From Methylomicrobium lacus_A (GTDB taxonomy: Bacteria; Pseudomonadota; Gammaproteobacteria; Methylococcales; Methylomonadaceae), in NCBI RefSeq assembly GCF_041897535.1, contig NZ_CP169217.1, positions 930,001 through 994,000 on the forward strand: 64,000 bases of DNA, given 5' to 3'. Below the pieces are notes generated by a model. It saw nothing but the letters and a program-made list of their open reading frames with translations. It searched no databases and was not told the DNA's origin. This document shows positions 9,375-19,094 of the stretch, piece by piece (position 1 is the first letter of the stretch; each line of letters opens with the position of its first letter). Made by a program: the position numbers and the translations under genes.

Positions 9375-9663
9375 AATCTTGCCTCCTAAATAATTTGAGT
9401 GACTTCATATCAGCTTAAACTTCTATAGTTATAAAACTCATTGTGCTGTGAAAGTTTCCTAAGGTGCTTTACGGATAGGATGAAAATCTTCCGAAAAAAT
9501 TCAGTTTCCCGCTCGCCGATTTTACCTGCCACCGTTTAGGTTTTTATTATTACGGATTGCCATATTAAATACATTGAATCAACATGTTAGTATCGGATAG
9601 GTGTATTGATGATTTTATGACTAGAATCATTATGTTAAATAAAACATCAACAATCTTTTACTA

Positions 9664-10632
9664 TCAATTATAGTCATGCAACGACTTCTCCAGCCCAATA
9701 CTCCAACGAAATATAGCGAACCACTTATTAAAGGCTTTGTCCCATTGTCTTTTTTGATAATTAATCAGCCAAACTGGGAAAAACAAAGTTAGCAGCGTCA
9801 ACCGGATAACTGCGGTACTACTCATTGCCAGTCTATACCCTAAACTGTATAAACTACCTCTGGTTTTCCGTAGCTGACGAAACACCGCCTCTCGCATCAT
9901 GACTTGAGAAAAACAGCTTCTTTCGTTTTGGGTGCTCCCACCGCCGTAGTGAATGATTTCTATTGTTGGAACGAAGTAGTTATTAAATCCAGCCATAGTC
10001 GTTTTATAGCACAGATCGAATTCTTCAGCGTACATGAAATAATCAGCGCTAAACTGACCTACTTTGTTGAACACATCCCGTTCAATCATCATGCAGGCTC
10101 CCGATATCATTTCTACAGTCACAGGGGTAATAACCTTATCGAATGTCAAAGCTGAATTCCATAAGGTGATCTTCGGGAACCAGCGCAGTAGAGTATCTGT
10201 ATCAAGAATCTGGTTCAAGATAGTGGGGAACGGCTGTACACAACTTGTTTGCAGCGTTCCATCGCTATTGAGTAAGCGACAACCGACTACTCCAGGGCTG
10301 TGAAGATCCTGATAGTGGCAGTAAAGGTTTTCGATAGCATGTCCCCGCACCTCGGTATCAGGATTCAAAAACAACAGTACGTTGCCATGTGCACAACTTG
10401 CGCCGATATTGTTGGCGCGAGCGAACCCCACGTTGAACTCACTCTGGATAAAGTGGACTTGTGGGTAGAGGTGCTGCAACATATCCCCGCAACCATCGAA
10501 GGAGGCAGAATCGACCACAATGATTTCGTACTTGATGCTAAAAGAGTTAGCCAGAATCGACGCGATGCAGTTTCGGAGATAATCTTTAGAATTCCAGTTA
10601 ACGATAATAATAGAAAGCTCAAACAACGTCAT
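9664..10632 (-). CDS. Glycosyltransferase family 2
   Basis: This 322-residue GT-A enzyme begins with the classic GT2 N-terminus (LSIIIVNWNSKDYLRNCIAS). It has a first Asp in EIIVVDSASFDG and a DxD-like metal site in LLFLNPDTEV, then the acceptor region with MISGACMMIERDVFNKVG and YMYAEEFDLCYKT-type acidic residues. A hydrophobic stretch near residue 270 (AVIRLTLLTLFFPVWLI) suggests membrane association. It resembles rhamnosyltransferase-type GT2 proteins of O-antigen clusters. It is separated from the next upstream gene by the inverted-repeat element at 10643-10766. Downstream, 289 bases without a gene lead to the methyltransferase. Confidence 0.85.
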   Translation of the reverse strand: MTLFELSIIIVNWNSKDYLRNCIASILANSFSIKYEIIVVDSASFDGCGDMLQHLYPQVHFIQSEFNVGFARANNIGASCAHGNVLLFLNPDTEVRGHAIENLYCHYQDLHSPGVVGCRLLNSDGTLQTSCVQPFPTILNQILDTDTLLRWFPKITLWNSALTFDKVITPVTVEMISGACMMIERDVFNKVGQFSADYFMYAEEFDLCYKTTMAGFNNYFVPTIEIIHYGGGSTQNERSCFSQVMMREAVFRQLRKTRGSLYSLGYRLAMSSTAVIRLTLLTLFFPVWLINYQKRQWDKAFNKWFAIFRWSIGLEKSLHDYN

Positions 10633-10642
10633 TTCTGCTCCA

Positions 10643-10766
10643 TAACAGGCTGTTGAAAAACACAGCTTATGCGATAGATCTGTACAATATATTGCTTCTC
10701 ATGGTGCAAAAAACCACTCCATATTGTTGGATCGTTTTAAAATTTGACCTTTTTCAACAGCCTGAT
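10643..10766. repeat. Second MITE-like element with the same inverted ends
   Basis: The left end is TAACAGGCTGTTGAAAAA. The right end (CTTTTTCAACAGCCTGATA) is its reverse complement over about 16 bases. The 90-base interior is AT-rich, has no gene and is unrelated to the interior of the copy at 1360-1535. It fills most of the gap between two GT2 genes, only 10 bases before the start of the downstream one, so it may affect that gene's translation or read-through. Confidence 0.65.
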
Positions 10767-10780
10767 AAAGGGTAATTAGT

Positions 10781-11665
10781 TCAATGTCTTCCATATATGC
10801 TGGGCTGCAATAAAAGGCGCAGAATCTGCTGTCGCCGCAAGTAGCAAATGGCTTCGTTATCCGGTACCTGAGGTATCCTTAAAATATAGCCCGAATAGAA
10901 ACCTGCCATCAAAGCCATTGATTCAAATAGAATAGGTTTATGTACGACTCGCTTGACACACTTTAATAACATGAACAACGGATGGTAACCGGTAATATAG
11001 TTAGCCCTTCCGTTCTTGAACCAGTTGCGCCAGCTACCGTCCACGCTACCAGTAGGCTTGTGCTGGACTAATTTTAGCTCAGTGAAAGTCCGTGTAGTCC
11101 AGCCGTGCAGATTCGCCTTCACTTCATCTATAGTGTCCCATCCCGGCGCGCTAATCAAAGGGTTGATCTTTTCCCAACATGCTCGGCGATATATTTTTGT
11201 TGCGCCTCTTACATGAAATGGAGGATCTCCTAAAGAGTCAACCCTCATTTGTCCATTGTCCAATTGACAGACTGTTCCGCCGCCTATTCCCAACTCAACT
11301 TCGGTGTCAAAGATTTTATAGCACCGCTCGAAATAATTCGGATCAAATGACAGATCGCCATCCAACTTGACAATGAAGTCCCAATTCTCATCGTTCAAAA
11401 CAGAGTACCCAGCATAAAAAGCTTCAATCACCCCACCTCCAGCTGATCTGAATCCTCGGTTGCCTCTGTGAACAACTTTTATCCAACTATTATCTTTAGC
11501 ATGACTATCCAAAATTTCACTAGTACCGTCTGTCGATCCATCATCAACAATGATCCATTGGTAAGGTAGAACTGTTTGACGGCTTACGGCTGCGATTGTC
11601 TGTTCGATGTATCTCGCCTCATCACGCACCGGCGTGATGATGATATATTTAACTTTACTGTTCAA
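10781..11665 (-). CDS. Glycosyltransferase family 2
   Basis: This 294-residue GT-A enzyme has the N-terminal VKYIIITPVRDEARYIEQTI, the nucleotide-binding WIIVDDGSTDGTSEIL and the metal-binding DFIVKLDGDLSFDPNYF motifs, all in usual order. A short hydrophobic region at the C-terminus may dock it to the membrane. It likely extends the lipid-linked oligosaccharide. It stands between the polysaccharide deacetylase upstream (115-base gap) and another GT2 downstream. Sugar specificity is not readable. Confidence 0.87.
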   Translation of the reverse strand: MNSKVKYIIITPVRDEARYIEQTIAAVSRQTVLPYQWIIVDDGSTDGTSEILDSHAKDNSWIKVVHRGNRGFRSAGGGVIEAFYAGYSVLNDENWDFIVKLDGDLSFDPNYFERCYKIFDTEVELGIGGGTVCQLDNGQMRVDSLGDPPFHVRGATKIYRRACWEKINPLISAPGWDTIDEVKANLHGWTTRTFTELKLVQHKPTGSVDGSWRNWFKNGRANYITGYHPLFMLLKCVKRVVHKPILFESMALMAGFYSGYILRIPQVPDNEAICYLRRQQILRLLLQPSIYGRH

Positions 11666-11780
11666 CTTCTAACTCCCAAAGCGCCTTTAGCTTTCTTGAT
11701 AAATTGCCGGCCATTTTATAACCTTACATTTCTAGAAATGGTCTAGTGAAAATACTTAGTTCTTTAAGTGCCCGTAAAGG

Positions 11781-12671
11781 TTAGTAATTGCAGAGGATTG
11801 CTCTCAATCGCTTATACGTTAGTTGCCCCTTGTGCAACCAGTCATAACATCCTGCTAGTTTTGCCCGAAAGAACTGCAAGTCATCACAATCGTTTACCGG
11901 CAAACGCCTCAGAAAGAGGGGAATGTCATCAACAGTCGAAAGCCCGATGGAAGTTGTTACCCCAGCGGTGTATCCGTGATCAGATAATATCATGCCGAAC
12001 ATCTTAGTGAACGCAGCATTCTCTTCCGGAAATCTATAAGGGTATGAAAATAAAGATACTGGGTATCCTATAATTTCCTCAATCATTTGTTTGGATTTAA
12101 TCAATTCATAAACAATTTCATCTTTTGATAGCTTTTTAAGTTGAGGATGATTAACTGTGTGAGAGCCAAATTCAACGTTGCTTTTCACAAGTTCTTTTAT
12201 TTCTTGTACCTTGAGACATTCATAGCCAGTAAGGAAAGTCTTGTTTATTAAACCGCTGGTAAGAAACACTGTGGCCTTAAAGGCAAATTTCTCAAGTATA
12301 GGAAAAGCAGTGGTATAAAAATCCCGTAAGCCATCGTCAAAGGTGATGACTGCGACGGGACGCTGGTAATTAAATGATTTGACTGATGTTGACTTTTCCT
12401 GACTTGATTTGTTTGATAACGACATTTCCTGGAGCAAACGCACTGCTTCGGAAAGCGTCAGCACTTCATATCCCGATTGACTTAAAAAACACATTTGTTG
12501 TTCGAAACGCTCAGGTGTGGTTACTGTCCGATAATAAGGATGTAAGTGATCGTCTAAGTGCTCCGAAACGCTGTGATACATCAATATCGGGATTCGAAAA
12601 CCATTGTTTTGGTATAGCATTCTTCTTAAAGGGCTAACGCAATGTAAGGTGAGAAATCTATCTATTCGCAT
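11781..12671 (-). CDS. Polysaccharide deacetylase (NodB/CE4 type)
   Basis: This 296-residue protein has the CE4 signature motifs. The catalytic and metal-binding Asp pair is in PVAVITFDDGLRDFY near residue 107. The zinc-binding His pair is in FGSHTVNHPQLKKL near residue 165. An RxxP-type motif follows in FSYPYRFPEENAAF. It has no signal peptide, which suggests it acts in the cytoplasm or at the inner face on lipid-linked amino-sugar residues. The start overlaps the upstream GT4 gene by 14 bases, showing tight coupling. Its presence implies an N-acetylated sugar in the polymer, in keeping with the acetamido-sugar genes at 19-22 kb. Confidence 0.9.
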   Translation of the reverse strand: MRIDRFLTLHCVSPLRRMLYQNNGFRIPILMYHSVSEHLDDHLHPYYRTVTTPERFEQQMCFLSQSGYEVLTLSEAVRLLQEMSLSNKSSQEKSTSVKSFNYQRPVAVITFDDGLRDFYTTAFPILEKFAFKATVFLTSGLINKTFLTGYECLKVQEIKELVKSNVEFGSHTVNHPQLKKLSKDEIVYELIKSKQMIEEIIGYPVSLFSYPYRFPEENAAFTKMFGMILSDHGYTAGVTTSIGLSTVDDIPLFLRRLPVNDCDDLQFFRAKLAGCYDWLHKGQLTYKRLRAILCNY

Positions 12672-13890
12672 ATAGCACCTTCTTAGAACGCTGCGTCAGC
12701 TGATTTATAAGGTTTAAATAATCGTATTTCTTCGTATCCCAGCTATGCTGATAAGCAAATGTTAGTGCTCGAGAAGCAAGTTGATTATTCAGTTCACGGT
12801 TGAAATATGCATCAAGCATTACCCGCGCCAAATCATTAACATCGCCGGCTTTAAAAAATCTTAGCAAGGTCTCGTTAAAGTAGTATTGATCAACACGAGT
12901 GCCTGCAACAACGACCGGAAGACCAAGTGCCATAAATTCGAGTATTTTTGTGCTGAAGGCGTCGCCGCCAAACGAGTCATTTCTTTTGGGAACAATGCCT
13001 AAGTCCGCATTTGCCATCACAACAGCAATGTTTCTAAGCGGCAAAGGAGAGCGTAAAAACACTTTATCAGATAATTGCAGATCCACTATTTGTTTCTGGA
13101 GCTCTGATTTTGCGCTGCCTTCGCCATAAATGTGAAGCTCAATATTGGGTGCTTTTTCTTTAGCAATAGCAAAGGCATTAATGGCAATATCCAAGCCTTG
13201 ATGCCAATTCAGCGTACCTGGATAAATCATGATGAACTGACTGTGAGTCTTCCCTGTGTTAAGGTCTGAATTAAAAATTGAAAGATCCGGATAGTTAATA
13301 AATGAAGAGCACTTATCTTTTGGTACTGATCGAGCTGTTATTTTTTCAAGCCAGAGGTCATTTGCAATGATCACATGATCGGCAAAGGCAGCTGATAGCT
13401 TCTCTACAAATTTAAGAACTAAAAACACTAGTGAATCTTGCCCCACCTTGAATTTAGCTGAATAAAACTCTGGAACAATATCGTGTATATCGAGAATGAC
13501 TTTTGCCCCAAGCAATTTGGGGACAAAAGCAGCAAAAACTTCGAAATCCGGTACAGAATGCACATGGATAATATCGTAAGGTTCTTTCAAATGCCGACGT
13601 GTAATCTCCATCATTGAGTGGAAAAAAAACTTTAAAATTCGTGCGAGATAGCTAAATTTTCTACTTTCGTTCTTTACCCGCCGTTGAATACGCAGCACCT
13701 TAACTCCATTGACGAGCTCCTCTTCAGGTTGCATATCTCTCCTGAGCACGATCGCTTCGACAATGCAACCTTCTTGCACCAGTGTTTCTGCATATCTCAT
13801 GACTCGACCATCGGTTTCATAAAAAGTATAGGCTAGCATGCAGGCCTTGAGCGGCAACTTGTTATTAAACTTTAAATTATTATCATTCAT
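12658..13890 (-). CDS. Glycosyltransferase family 4
   Basis: This GT-B glycosyltransferase has about 410 residues from the ATG at 13890. A start at 13935 is also open but adds an uninformative tyrosine- and lysine-rich stretch. The N-terminal domain holds IIHVHSVPDFEVFAAF and LDIHDIVPEFYSAKF. The C-terminal donor domain has FIMIYPGTLNWHQGLDIAI and a GGDAFSTKILEFMALGLPVV segment with the conserved Glu pair of the EX7E motif. It is the first gene after the terminator-like hairpin at 14107-14136, so it probably has its own promoter in the AT-rich 13891-14106 region. Donor unknown. Confidence 0.87.
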   Translation of the reverse strand: MNDNNLKFNNKLPLKACMLAYTFYETDGRVMRYAETLVQEGCIVEAIVLRRDMQPEEELVNGVKVLRIQRRVKNESRKFSYLARILKFFFHSMMEITRRHLKEPYDIIHVHSVPDFEVFAAFVPKLLGAKVILDIHDIVPEFYSAKFKVGQDSLVFLVLKFVEKLSAAFADHVIIANDLWLEKITARSVPKDKCSSFINYPDLSIFNSDLNTGKTHSQFIMIYPGTLNWHQGLDIAINAFAIAKEKAPNIELHIYGEGSAKSELQKQIVDLQLSDKVFLRSPLPLRNIAVVMANADLGIVPKRNDSFGGDAFSTKILEFMALGLPVVVAGTRVDQYYFNETLLRFFKAGDVNDLARVMLDAYFNRELNNQLASRALTFAYQHSWDTKKYDYLNLINQLTQRSKKVLYANR

Positions 13891-14106
13891 GCACTTATAC
13901 TTTCTTTCATAATACTTATATTGGTTATGCCACATAAGAATAAACCCGGCATGACCACTAAATTAACCCATGTTTTATTTATAAAATATTGATCGTCAAA
14001 TTGGTTATTACTTTATTTTTAATATAATTTTAGTTTTTTCATTGCCTAAAATAACCACATTATTGGAACTGACTCTGGAGCCATGACTCAAAGCAGTCTA
14101 TTATCA

Positions 14107-14136
14107 AAACAGAGGGCGATAAGCATACAGCCCTCA
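14107..14136 (-). terminator. Hairpin terminator after the BY-kinase gene
   Basis: On the minus strand GAGGGC and GCCCTC (14112-14117 and 14130-14135) form a stem around a 12-base loop, followed by TGTTTTGAT. It lies 22 bases past the stop of the BY-kinase gene and probably ends that transcription unit. The T-run is short, so strength is uncertain. Confidence 0.5.
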
Positions 14137-14157
14137 AATTTATACAGTTTCTGACGC

Positions 14158-14895
14158 CTAGCCGTATTGATATGTTGGAAGCGGCTGCCTTGATTTATTT
14201 AGAACCAAACCCAACAAGTTTGTCTCCTCTAAAATGTACATTGACTGTTGAAGTTCATCAGAAGTATTTTTTCCATCCTCTATAACAAGTAGAGTTGCAT
14301 CGGCATGGGACATCAACAACAACGCATTGTCGGCCGCAAAAAGGGGAGGCAGATCGAAAATAATAATCCCGGATTCATAGCGAGTTTTGATCTCTTTAAT
14401 CAGATTAAGCATTTTTCGGGACGAGGCTAATTCCGAAGAATTCTTGTCGGAATTTCTTCCGGGCAAAACAGCTAGTCGCTCAATGCCAGTATTGATACAC
14501 GTATCATATAATGATAGATCTCTCGTCAAACAATCAATAAGCCCGAGATCATATTGGAGGCCAAAATATTGACCCACACTTGGGCGACTAAGGTCAGCAT
14601 CGACAATCAGAACGTTCTGATCCTCTTCCATTGCTATCGCAATTGCGAGATTTACGGATATAAATGTTTTTCCTGCGTCGGGCGTCGCGCTTGTGATGGC
14701 AAAGCTGTTCCAGTTATTATGCCGAAGCTGCTTGAGAACATTCGTCCGAAGTACACGAAATATATCCGCCCGTGGATCGTTTTCGAGTCCCATAATAACC
14801 CGGTTATTACGCAGCACATTCGGATCAATAATGCCCGTTTGAGTTTTGATGTATTTGATCGAGCCAAAGCGCTGTTTCTGAGTGCTATTAATCAT
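14158..14895 (-). CDS. Stand-alone BY-kinase (CpsD/CapB type)
   Basis: This 245-residue cytoplasmic ATPase/tyrosine kinase has the BY-kinase Walker motifs. Walker A is ITSATPDAGKTFISVNLA near residue 70, A' is NVLIVDADLSRPSVG, and Walker B is GIIIFDLPPLFAADNALLL. It lacks the membrane half, which is encoded separately by the Wzz-type gene just upstream (66-base gap). That is the split arrangement known from Gram-positive CapA/CapB pairs and from exosortase-associated EPS clusters. The C-terminus has only two tyrosines (PTYQYG) instead of a long cluster. It is expected to control polymer length and assembly with its Wzz partner. Confidence 0.88.
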   Translation of the reverse strand: MINSTQKQRFGSIKYIKTQTGIIDPNVLRNNRVIMGLENDPRADIFRVLRTNVLKQLRHNNWNSFAITSATPDAGKTFISVNLAIAIAMEEDQNVLIVDADLSRPSVGQYFGLQYDLGLIDCLTRDLSLYDTCINTGIERLAVLPGRNSDKNSSELASSRKMLNLIKEIKTRYESGIIIFDLPPLFAADNALLLMSHADATLLVIEDGKNTSDELQQSMYILEETNLLGLVLNKSRQPLPTYQYG

Positions 14896-14961
14896 TGATC
14901 ACTCTCCAGGAGGTAGACAAAGGCATGCTTATCACCCTATTTCATTTTTCGTAAGTTTTAT

Positions 14962-16677
14962 TCATGCTTGCTTTAATCCAAGAAAGGTGAAGCTCATTAA
15001 AACGACGGCCAGCATGAAGAAAGCAAGGGCAGTACAGACGATTATTTTTTTCATTTGGCGTTGCTTTACAAGCTGTTCCTCCAATTCGGAAGGAGACTCA
15101 ATGTAGGGAACGACAACCAGCGGCATAAGACCCGTGGCTTCGCGAATTGCCCGGTATCCTCTAATTCCTGGCTCAAGGAATTCGACAAGAAATGCGACAC
15201 CAAGGCCTGCGATGATTCCCATAAAAAAACCGCCAATAGCTACTTTTCTTCTAATCGCTTTTTCTGGTTTTATAGGAATGACAGGTTGTTCTATGAGGGT
15301 AAGGGTTTGCCCCTGCTGCTGTTGTTCCAACGTTTGAGCCAGCTTGGCATCCTGCCATTTTTCTTTGAGTTGAGTGTATTTCTTAATAATGTTATCTCGC
15401 TCCCTTATCATATCAGTATACACCATTTCAACTTGTGGAGCCTGCAATAGTATATTATGTAAATTTTCAATCTTCGCTTGCAAATAGTCCTTCTTTTGAA
15501 TTAATGACACGAGCTCCGATTGACTGCTTTTATATTGTGCCTCTACATTAAGGTAAGCCGGATTCGTGGAATGTATGCTCTCTACTTGCTGTTGTAATTG
15601 TGCTGGCGTACTTTTCAATCGTTGTTCCAGCCTATTGATTTGATTTTTACGCGCAGCTATATCTGGATGATTGCTGGAATAGGTTTTTTCCAGCAATTTA
15701 AGTTCGCTCCTGGCTTTTGCCAACTGTTTATGGATATCCCCCTCGACTGGTTGTTCTTCAAAAGTAGGATCCAAAGCCTTTAGCTCACGTTTTAGGCGAA
15801 TCAATGACGGATGAGAAGGAGAATAAATACCGGAATAATGAAGATATTTTGCTCGCAAGTCTTCTTTATTTTGTGGTGTGTTATCATTAAATGTGGTGGG
15901 TAGTTCTTTTTGAGCTATAGCCAACTCCGCAGATAAAAAAGCGATTCTTTCTTTAGTAGTGCGTATTTGACTATCGGTGTCCCTCAGTTCGTTCTCTGCT
16001 CGGTCTATCGCTGCCTGATTGCCTTCCACCTGCTCCGGCAAACTGAAATTATGCTGCTCCTTGTATTTTGCGATTTTACTGTCTATTTCCTGAAGCTCTC
16101 GGTTGAGCTTGTCCGATTCCTCCGTAAGAAAAGCGGTGGCTTTTATCGCACGTTTAGCCCGGCCCTTATCATTTTGCTCAATGAATAGAGAGGCAAGCTT
16201 ACTTGCTATCTCTTGAGCCTTAGTTGGTTCGCTATCACTAAATGAAAGATCAAAGGCAATCGCGGCCATTCCGGAATGAGCCTGAGGTGCTATTTGGGGT
16301 GCTATTGAAGAGGTGGTCAGCTCAACTTCAGTGCGGTCCCTGAACAACTCCGCTAATTCATGCTCTGTATAGCCATCTTTAATATCCTTATAAAGTTCAT
16401 TCGATTCAATAATAGGAAGTACATTATCGGTCGTAAGAACTCTTTGATATATCGATTCAATTTGCTCCTCTCCAAATTGAGAATCCGAAGAATCAATATA
16501 ATTTGCTGGAATAGGCGCTTCGAGCAACATCGTCGCCGTTGAACGATATACTTTGGGTAGATTATACGCAACGATTACAGCGACTAACGTGACCAGTAAC
16601 CAGGTCACTATAATGTAGTACCTACGCCGTTTTATAAGGTCAAGGTAATCGGCTAGTGTTTTAGTGTTTTGTTCCAT
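14962..16677 (-). CDS. Wzz/GNVR chain-length determinant protein
   Basis: This inner-membrane protein has about 571 residues from the ATG at 16677, which has an AGGTGG ribosome-binding site. An upstream ATG at 16695 lacks one. It has an N-terminal Wzz domain with the first membrane helix (YYIIVTWLLVTLVAVIVAY), a long periplasmic coiled-coil region (residues about 180-440), and a second membrane segment near residue 490 (VAIGGFFMGIIAGLGVAFLV). A third hydrophobic stretch lies at the very end. It has no kinase domain; that partner is the next gene. Length and architecture resemble the chain-length proteins of exosortase-linked EPS clusters, but no exosortase gene is in view. Confidence 0.88.
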   Translation of the reverse strand: MEQNTKTLADYLDLIKRRRYYIIVTWLLVTLVAVIVAYNLPKVYRSTATMLLEAPIPANYIDSSDSQFGEEQIESIYQRVLTTDNVLPIIESNELYKDIKDGYTEHELAELFRDRTEVELTTSSIAPQIAPQAHSGMAAIAFDLSFSDSEPTKAQEIASKLASLFIEQNDKGRAKRAIKATAFLTEESDKLNRELQEIDSKIAKYKEQHNFSLPEQVEGNQAAIDRAENELRDTDSQIRTTKERIAFLSAELAIAQKELPTTFNDNTPQNKEDLRAKYLHYSGIYSPSHPSLIRLKRELKALDPTFEEQPVEGDIHKQLAKARSELKLLEKTYSSNHPDIAARKNQINRLEQRLKSTPAQLQQQVESIHSTNPAYLNVEAQYKSSQSELVSLIQKKDYLQAKIENLHNILLQAPQVEMVYTDMIRERDNIIKKYTQLKEKWQDAKLAQTLEQQQQGQTLTLIEQPVIPIKPEKAIRRKVAIGGFFMGIIAGLGVAFLVEFLEPGIRGYRAIREATGLMPLVVVPYIESPSELEEQLVKQRQMKKIIVCTALAFFMLAVVLMSFTFLGLKQA

Positions 16678-16697
16678 AGCCCCACCTAATGGCAATC

Positions 16698-17897
16698 TTA
16701 TTCATTTAACATAACAACGCGCAAGGCTTCATGAAGCGACTCTACTACCTGATCTTGCTGCTCAAAACTCATTTGCGGAAACAATGGCAGGATAAGAGTT
16801 TGGTCCTGTGATTCTTCGCTGTGCCTAAGGCATTGACAAATTCCCGCAGTACATGAGCAGCCCTTTATTCTACCGGTGCAGGACCATGTATCCCTAGGAT
16901 AAGCTTCCTCCCGATGTGAGCACATTATCCCCCGGCGGGTCGCCACACCTTCATCCAGCATCGACTGCATAACCTGCCGCTGGTCTGATCCTCTAGGTAG
17001 ACGAACGCTAAAGCTTTGCCAGGTGCTGCGCGCCCAGTCCGGTTCCACCGGTAAACCTAGGCCTGGTATTTCTGAGAGAAGTGTCTTATAGCGGGCCGCC
17101 AAATCTCTACGTTTCTTGACAATATCTGGAAGCCGTTTGAGCTGTTCCCTACCCACGGCAGCCTGGATATCTGTCATGCGAAAATTGAAACCCACGATCG
17201 GATAGGACTCGTAAATCACTTGGCTCGCTCCATGCCGCACAGTATCAGGGACACTCATGCCATGTTGCCGCAATAGCCTGAATTTAGCATCCCATTCCGC
17301 GTTTGCAGTTGTGATCATTCCGCCATCGCCGGTACTAATCACCTTGCGCGGATGAAACGAAAAGCACGCCACATCGGCTTGCGGTTTGCCGATTTTCTCC
17401 CATTGCCCGTGCCAAAAAATTTCGCTGCCGATGGCGCAAGCGGCATCCTCAACGACAGGAAGTGAGTGGCGGCGTGCTATTTCCAGGATCGCGGCAAGAT
17501 CGCAGGGCATTCCGATCTGATGCACACATAAAATGGCCCGTGTACGATCAGTCACTGCGCTTTCGATCAGTTTGGGATCGATATTGAGCGTATCGGGATC
17601 GATATCAACAAACACCGGTTTAGCTCCACAATAGCGGATCGAGTTAGCGGTGGCGATATAGGAATGACTGACGGTAATGACTTCGTCTCCAGGCTGTACG
17701 CCGACCGCAAGCAGGGCCAAATGCAAGGCCGTGGTGCAACTGGATACCGCGCAGGCGTACGGAGCACCTACATACTCCGCAAACTCCTTTTCGAACGCCG
17801 CAACTTCCGGCCCCTGGCTGGTCCAGCCGCTTAAAATAACCCGCCGCGCCGCCTCCGCCTCATTTTCGCCCAGCATCGGTTTGGTAATAGGAATCAT
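16698..17897 (-). CDS. DegT/DnrJ/EryC1-type sugar aminotransferase
   Basis: This 399-residue PLP enzyme has the GDEVITVSHSYIATANSIRY entry, the VEDAACAIGSE Asp, and the PLP lysine in CFSFHPRKVISTGDGGM. It transfers an amino group onto a keto-sugar nucleotide. Near residues 330-360 there is a cysteine-rich loop (WSCTGRIKGCSCTAGICQC) that most relatives lack. Its start overlaps the stop of the epimerase gene by four bases, so the two form one unit. It is the second aminotransferase of the block and probably serves a different sugar from the one at 19752. Confidence 0.88.
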   Translation of the reverse strand: MIPITKPMLGENEAEAARRVILSGWTSQGPEVAAFEKEFAEYVGAPYACAVSSCTTALHLALLAVGVQPGDEVITVSHSYIATANSIRYCGAKPVFVDIDPDTLNIDPKLIESAVTDRTRAILCVHQIGMPCDLAAILEIARRHSLPVVEDAACAIGSEIFWHGQWEKIGKPQADVACFSFHPRKVISTGDGGMITTANAEWDAKFRLLRQHGMSVPDTVRHGASQVIYESYPIVGFNFRMTDIQAAVGREQLKRLPDIVKKRRDLAARYKTLLSEIPGLGLPVEPDWARSTWQSFSVRLPRGSDQRQVMQSMLDEGVATRRGIMCSHREEAYPRDTWSCTGRIKGCSCTAGICQCLRHSEESQDQTLILPLFPQMSFEQQDQVVESLHEALRVVMLNE

Positions 17898-18871
17898 GCT
17901 TCCACCTCCACTTTTTTATTCATTTGCCACCACTCAACCAGCTGTGAAAGTCCTTCTTCCAGACCAATCTGCGCTTTAAAACCCAGCATTCTTTCGGCCT
18001 TGGAGGTGTCGGCAAGGCGACGCGACACCGGATTCACCGTACGCTCCGGGCCGTATTCCGGCTGCAAATCGGAGCCCATTACCTTTAGCAACGCCGCAGC
18101 CAGGTCGTTGAGGCTGGTCTCGAAGCCGCTGGCGACATTGAAAACCTCATCACTCAAATCCGATTGCAAGGCCAGGATATTGGATCGAGCGACGTCTTCG
18201 ATATAGACAAAATCCATGGTTTGGGCTCCATCTCCGAGAATCAGTGGCGGCTGACCGGCAGCGATGCGTTCCATCCAGCGGATCAATACCTCGGTATATT
18301 TGCCATAAATATCCATGCGGGGGCCGTAAACGTTAAAATATCGCAGCATCACATAGGGAACCCCGTACATTTCATTGAACGAACGCAATAACCCTTCCAG
18401 CATAACTTTGCTGGCACCATACCACGTGCGGTTGTTGTAAGGATGATGATCTTCACGGGTAGGAAAATGATCGGCCAGTCCATAGATCGACGCCGAGGAT
18501 GCCGCGATTACTTTTTTTACATTGGCAGCCTGCGCAGCTTCCACTACATTAAAACTACCGTCACACATGATCTCCATCGCCTCCCGCGGCTGGCCAGCAC
18601 AGGCGGTGATGCGCAGGGCTGCCATATGAATCACCGCGTCCATACCCTGCATTGCGCTATGAACGGCCTCTTTGTTCCGAATATCGTCGCGTACCAGCCT
18701 CACTCGAGGATCTTTCAAAGCTTTTTCAACATTGGCCAGTGTACCTCGGCTTAAATTATCGAAAATGACAATGCTTGCAGGTGAATAATTCCGCAATAAC
18801 AAATCAACGGTTGTGGAACCGATCAGACCGCAGCCGCCTGTGACCAATATATTCGAATCCTTAATATCCAT
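17894..18871 (-). CDS. NAD-dependent sugar-nucleotide epimerase/dehydratase
   Basis: This 325-residue extended SDR enzyme has a GxxGxxG NAD-binding motif at NILVTGGCGLIGSTTVDL and the catalytic Tyr-Lys pair in RTWYGASKVMLEGLL near residue 145. DAVIHMAALRI and YFNVYGPRMDIYGKYTEV are typical of UDP-glucose 4-epimerase relatives. It probably converts a UDP- or dTDP-sugar used by the cluster. Coupled by a four-base overlap to the aminotransferase, it may supply that enzyme's substrate (inference). The 223 bases between it and the upstream acyltransferase hold no gene. Confidence 0.88.
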   Translation of the reverse strand: MDIKDSNILVTGGCGLIGSTTVDLLLRNYSPASIVIFDNLSRGTLANVEKALKDPRVRLVRDDIRNKEAVHSAMQGMDAVIHMAALRITACAGQPREAMEIMCDGSFNVVEAAQAANVKKVIAASSASIYGLADHFPTREDHHPYNNRTWYGASKVMLEGLLRSFNEMYGVPYVMLRYFNVYGPRMDIYGKYTEVLIRWMERIAAGQPPLILGDGAQTMDFVYIEDVARSNILALQSDLSDEVFNVASGFETSLNDLAAALLKVMGSDLQPEYGPERTVNPVSRRLADTSKAERMLGFKAQIGLEEGLSQLVEWWQMNKKVEVEA

Positions 18872-19094
18872 TAATGCATTTACCTTTTGCTATTGTTGTC
18901 ATTATTTAAAAAATACCGACGCTAACACGTTAAGCGGCACTACTAAAAAGACCATGTTACGTGATTCATACTATTCGAATGTACGTAAATGCGATCTCAA
19001 CTCACGTCCCTTACAAAATCTTAACTCCCTTAATCTAATCAGAATGGAAGATAGATCCATCAGATTATTTAATTATATTATAAGACTCTCTCGA

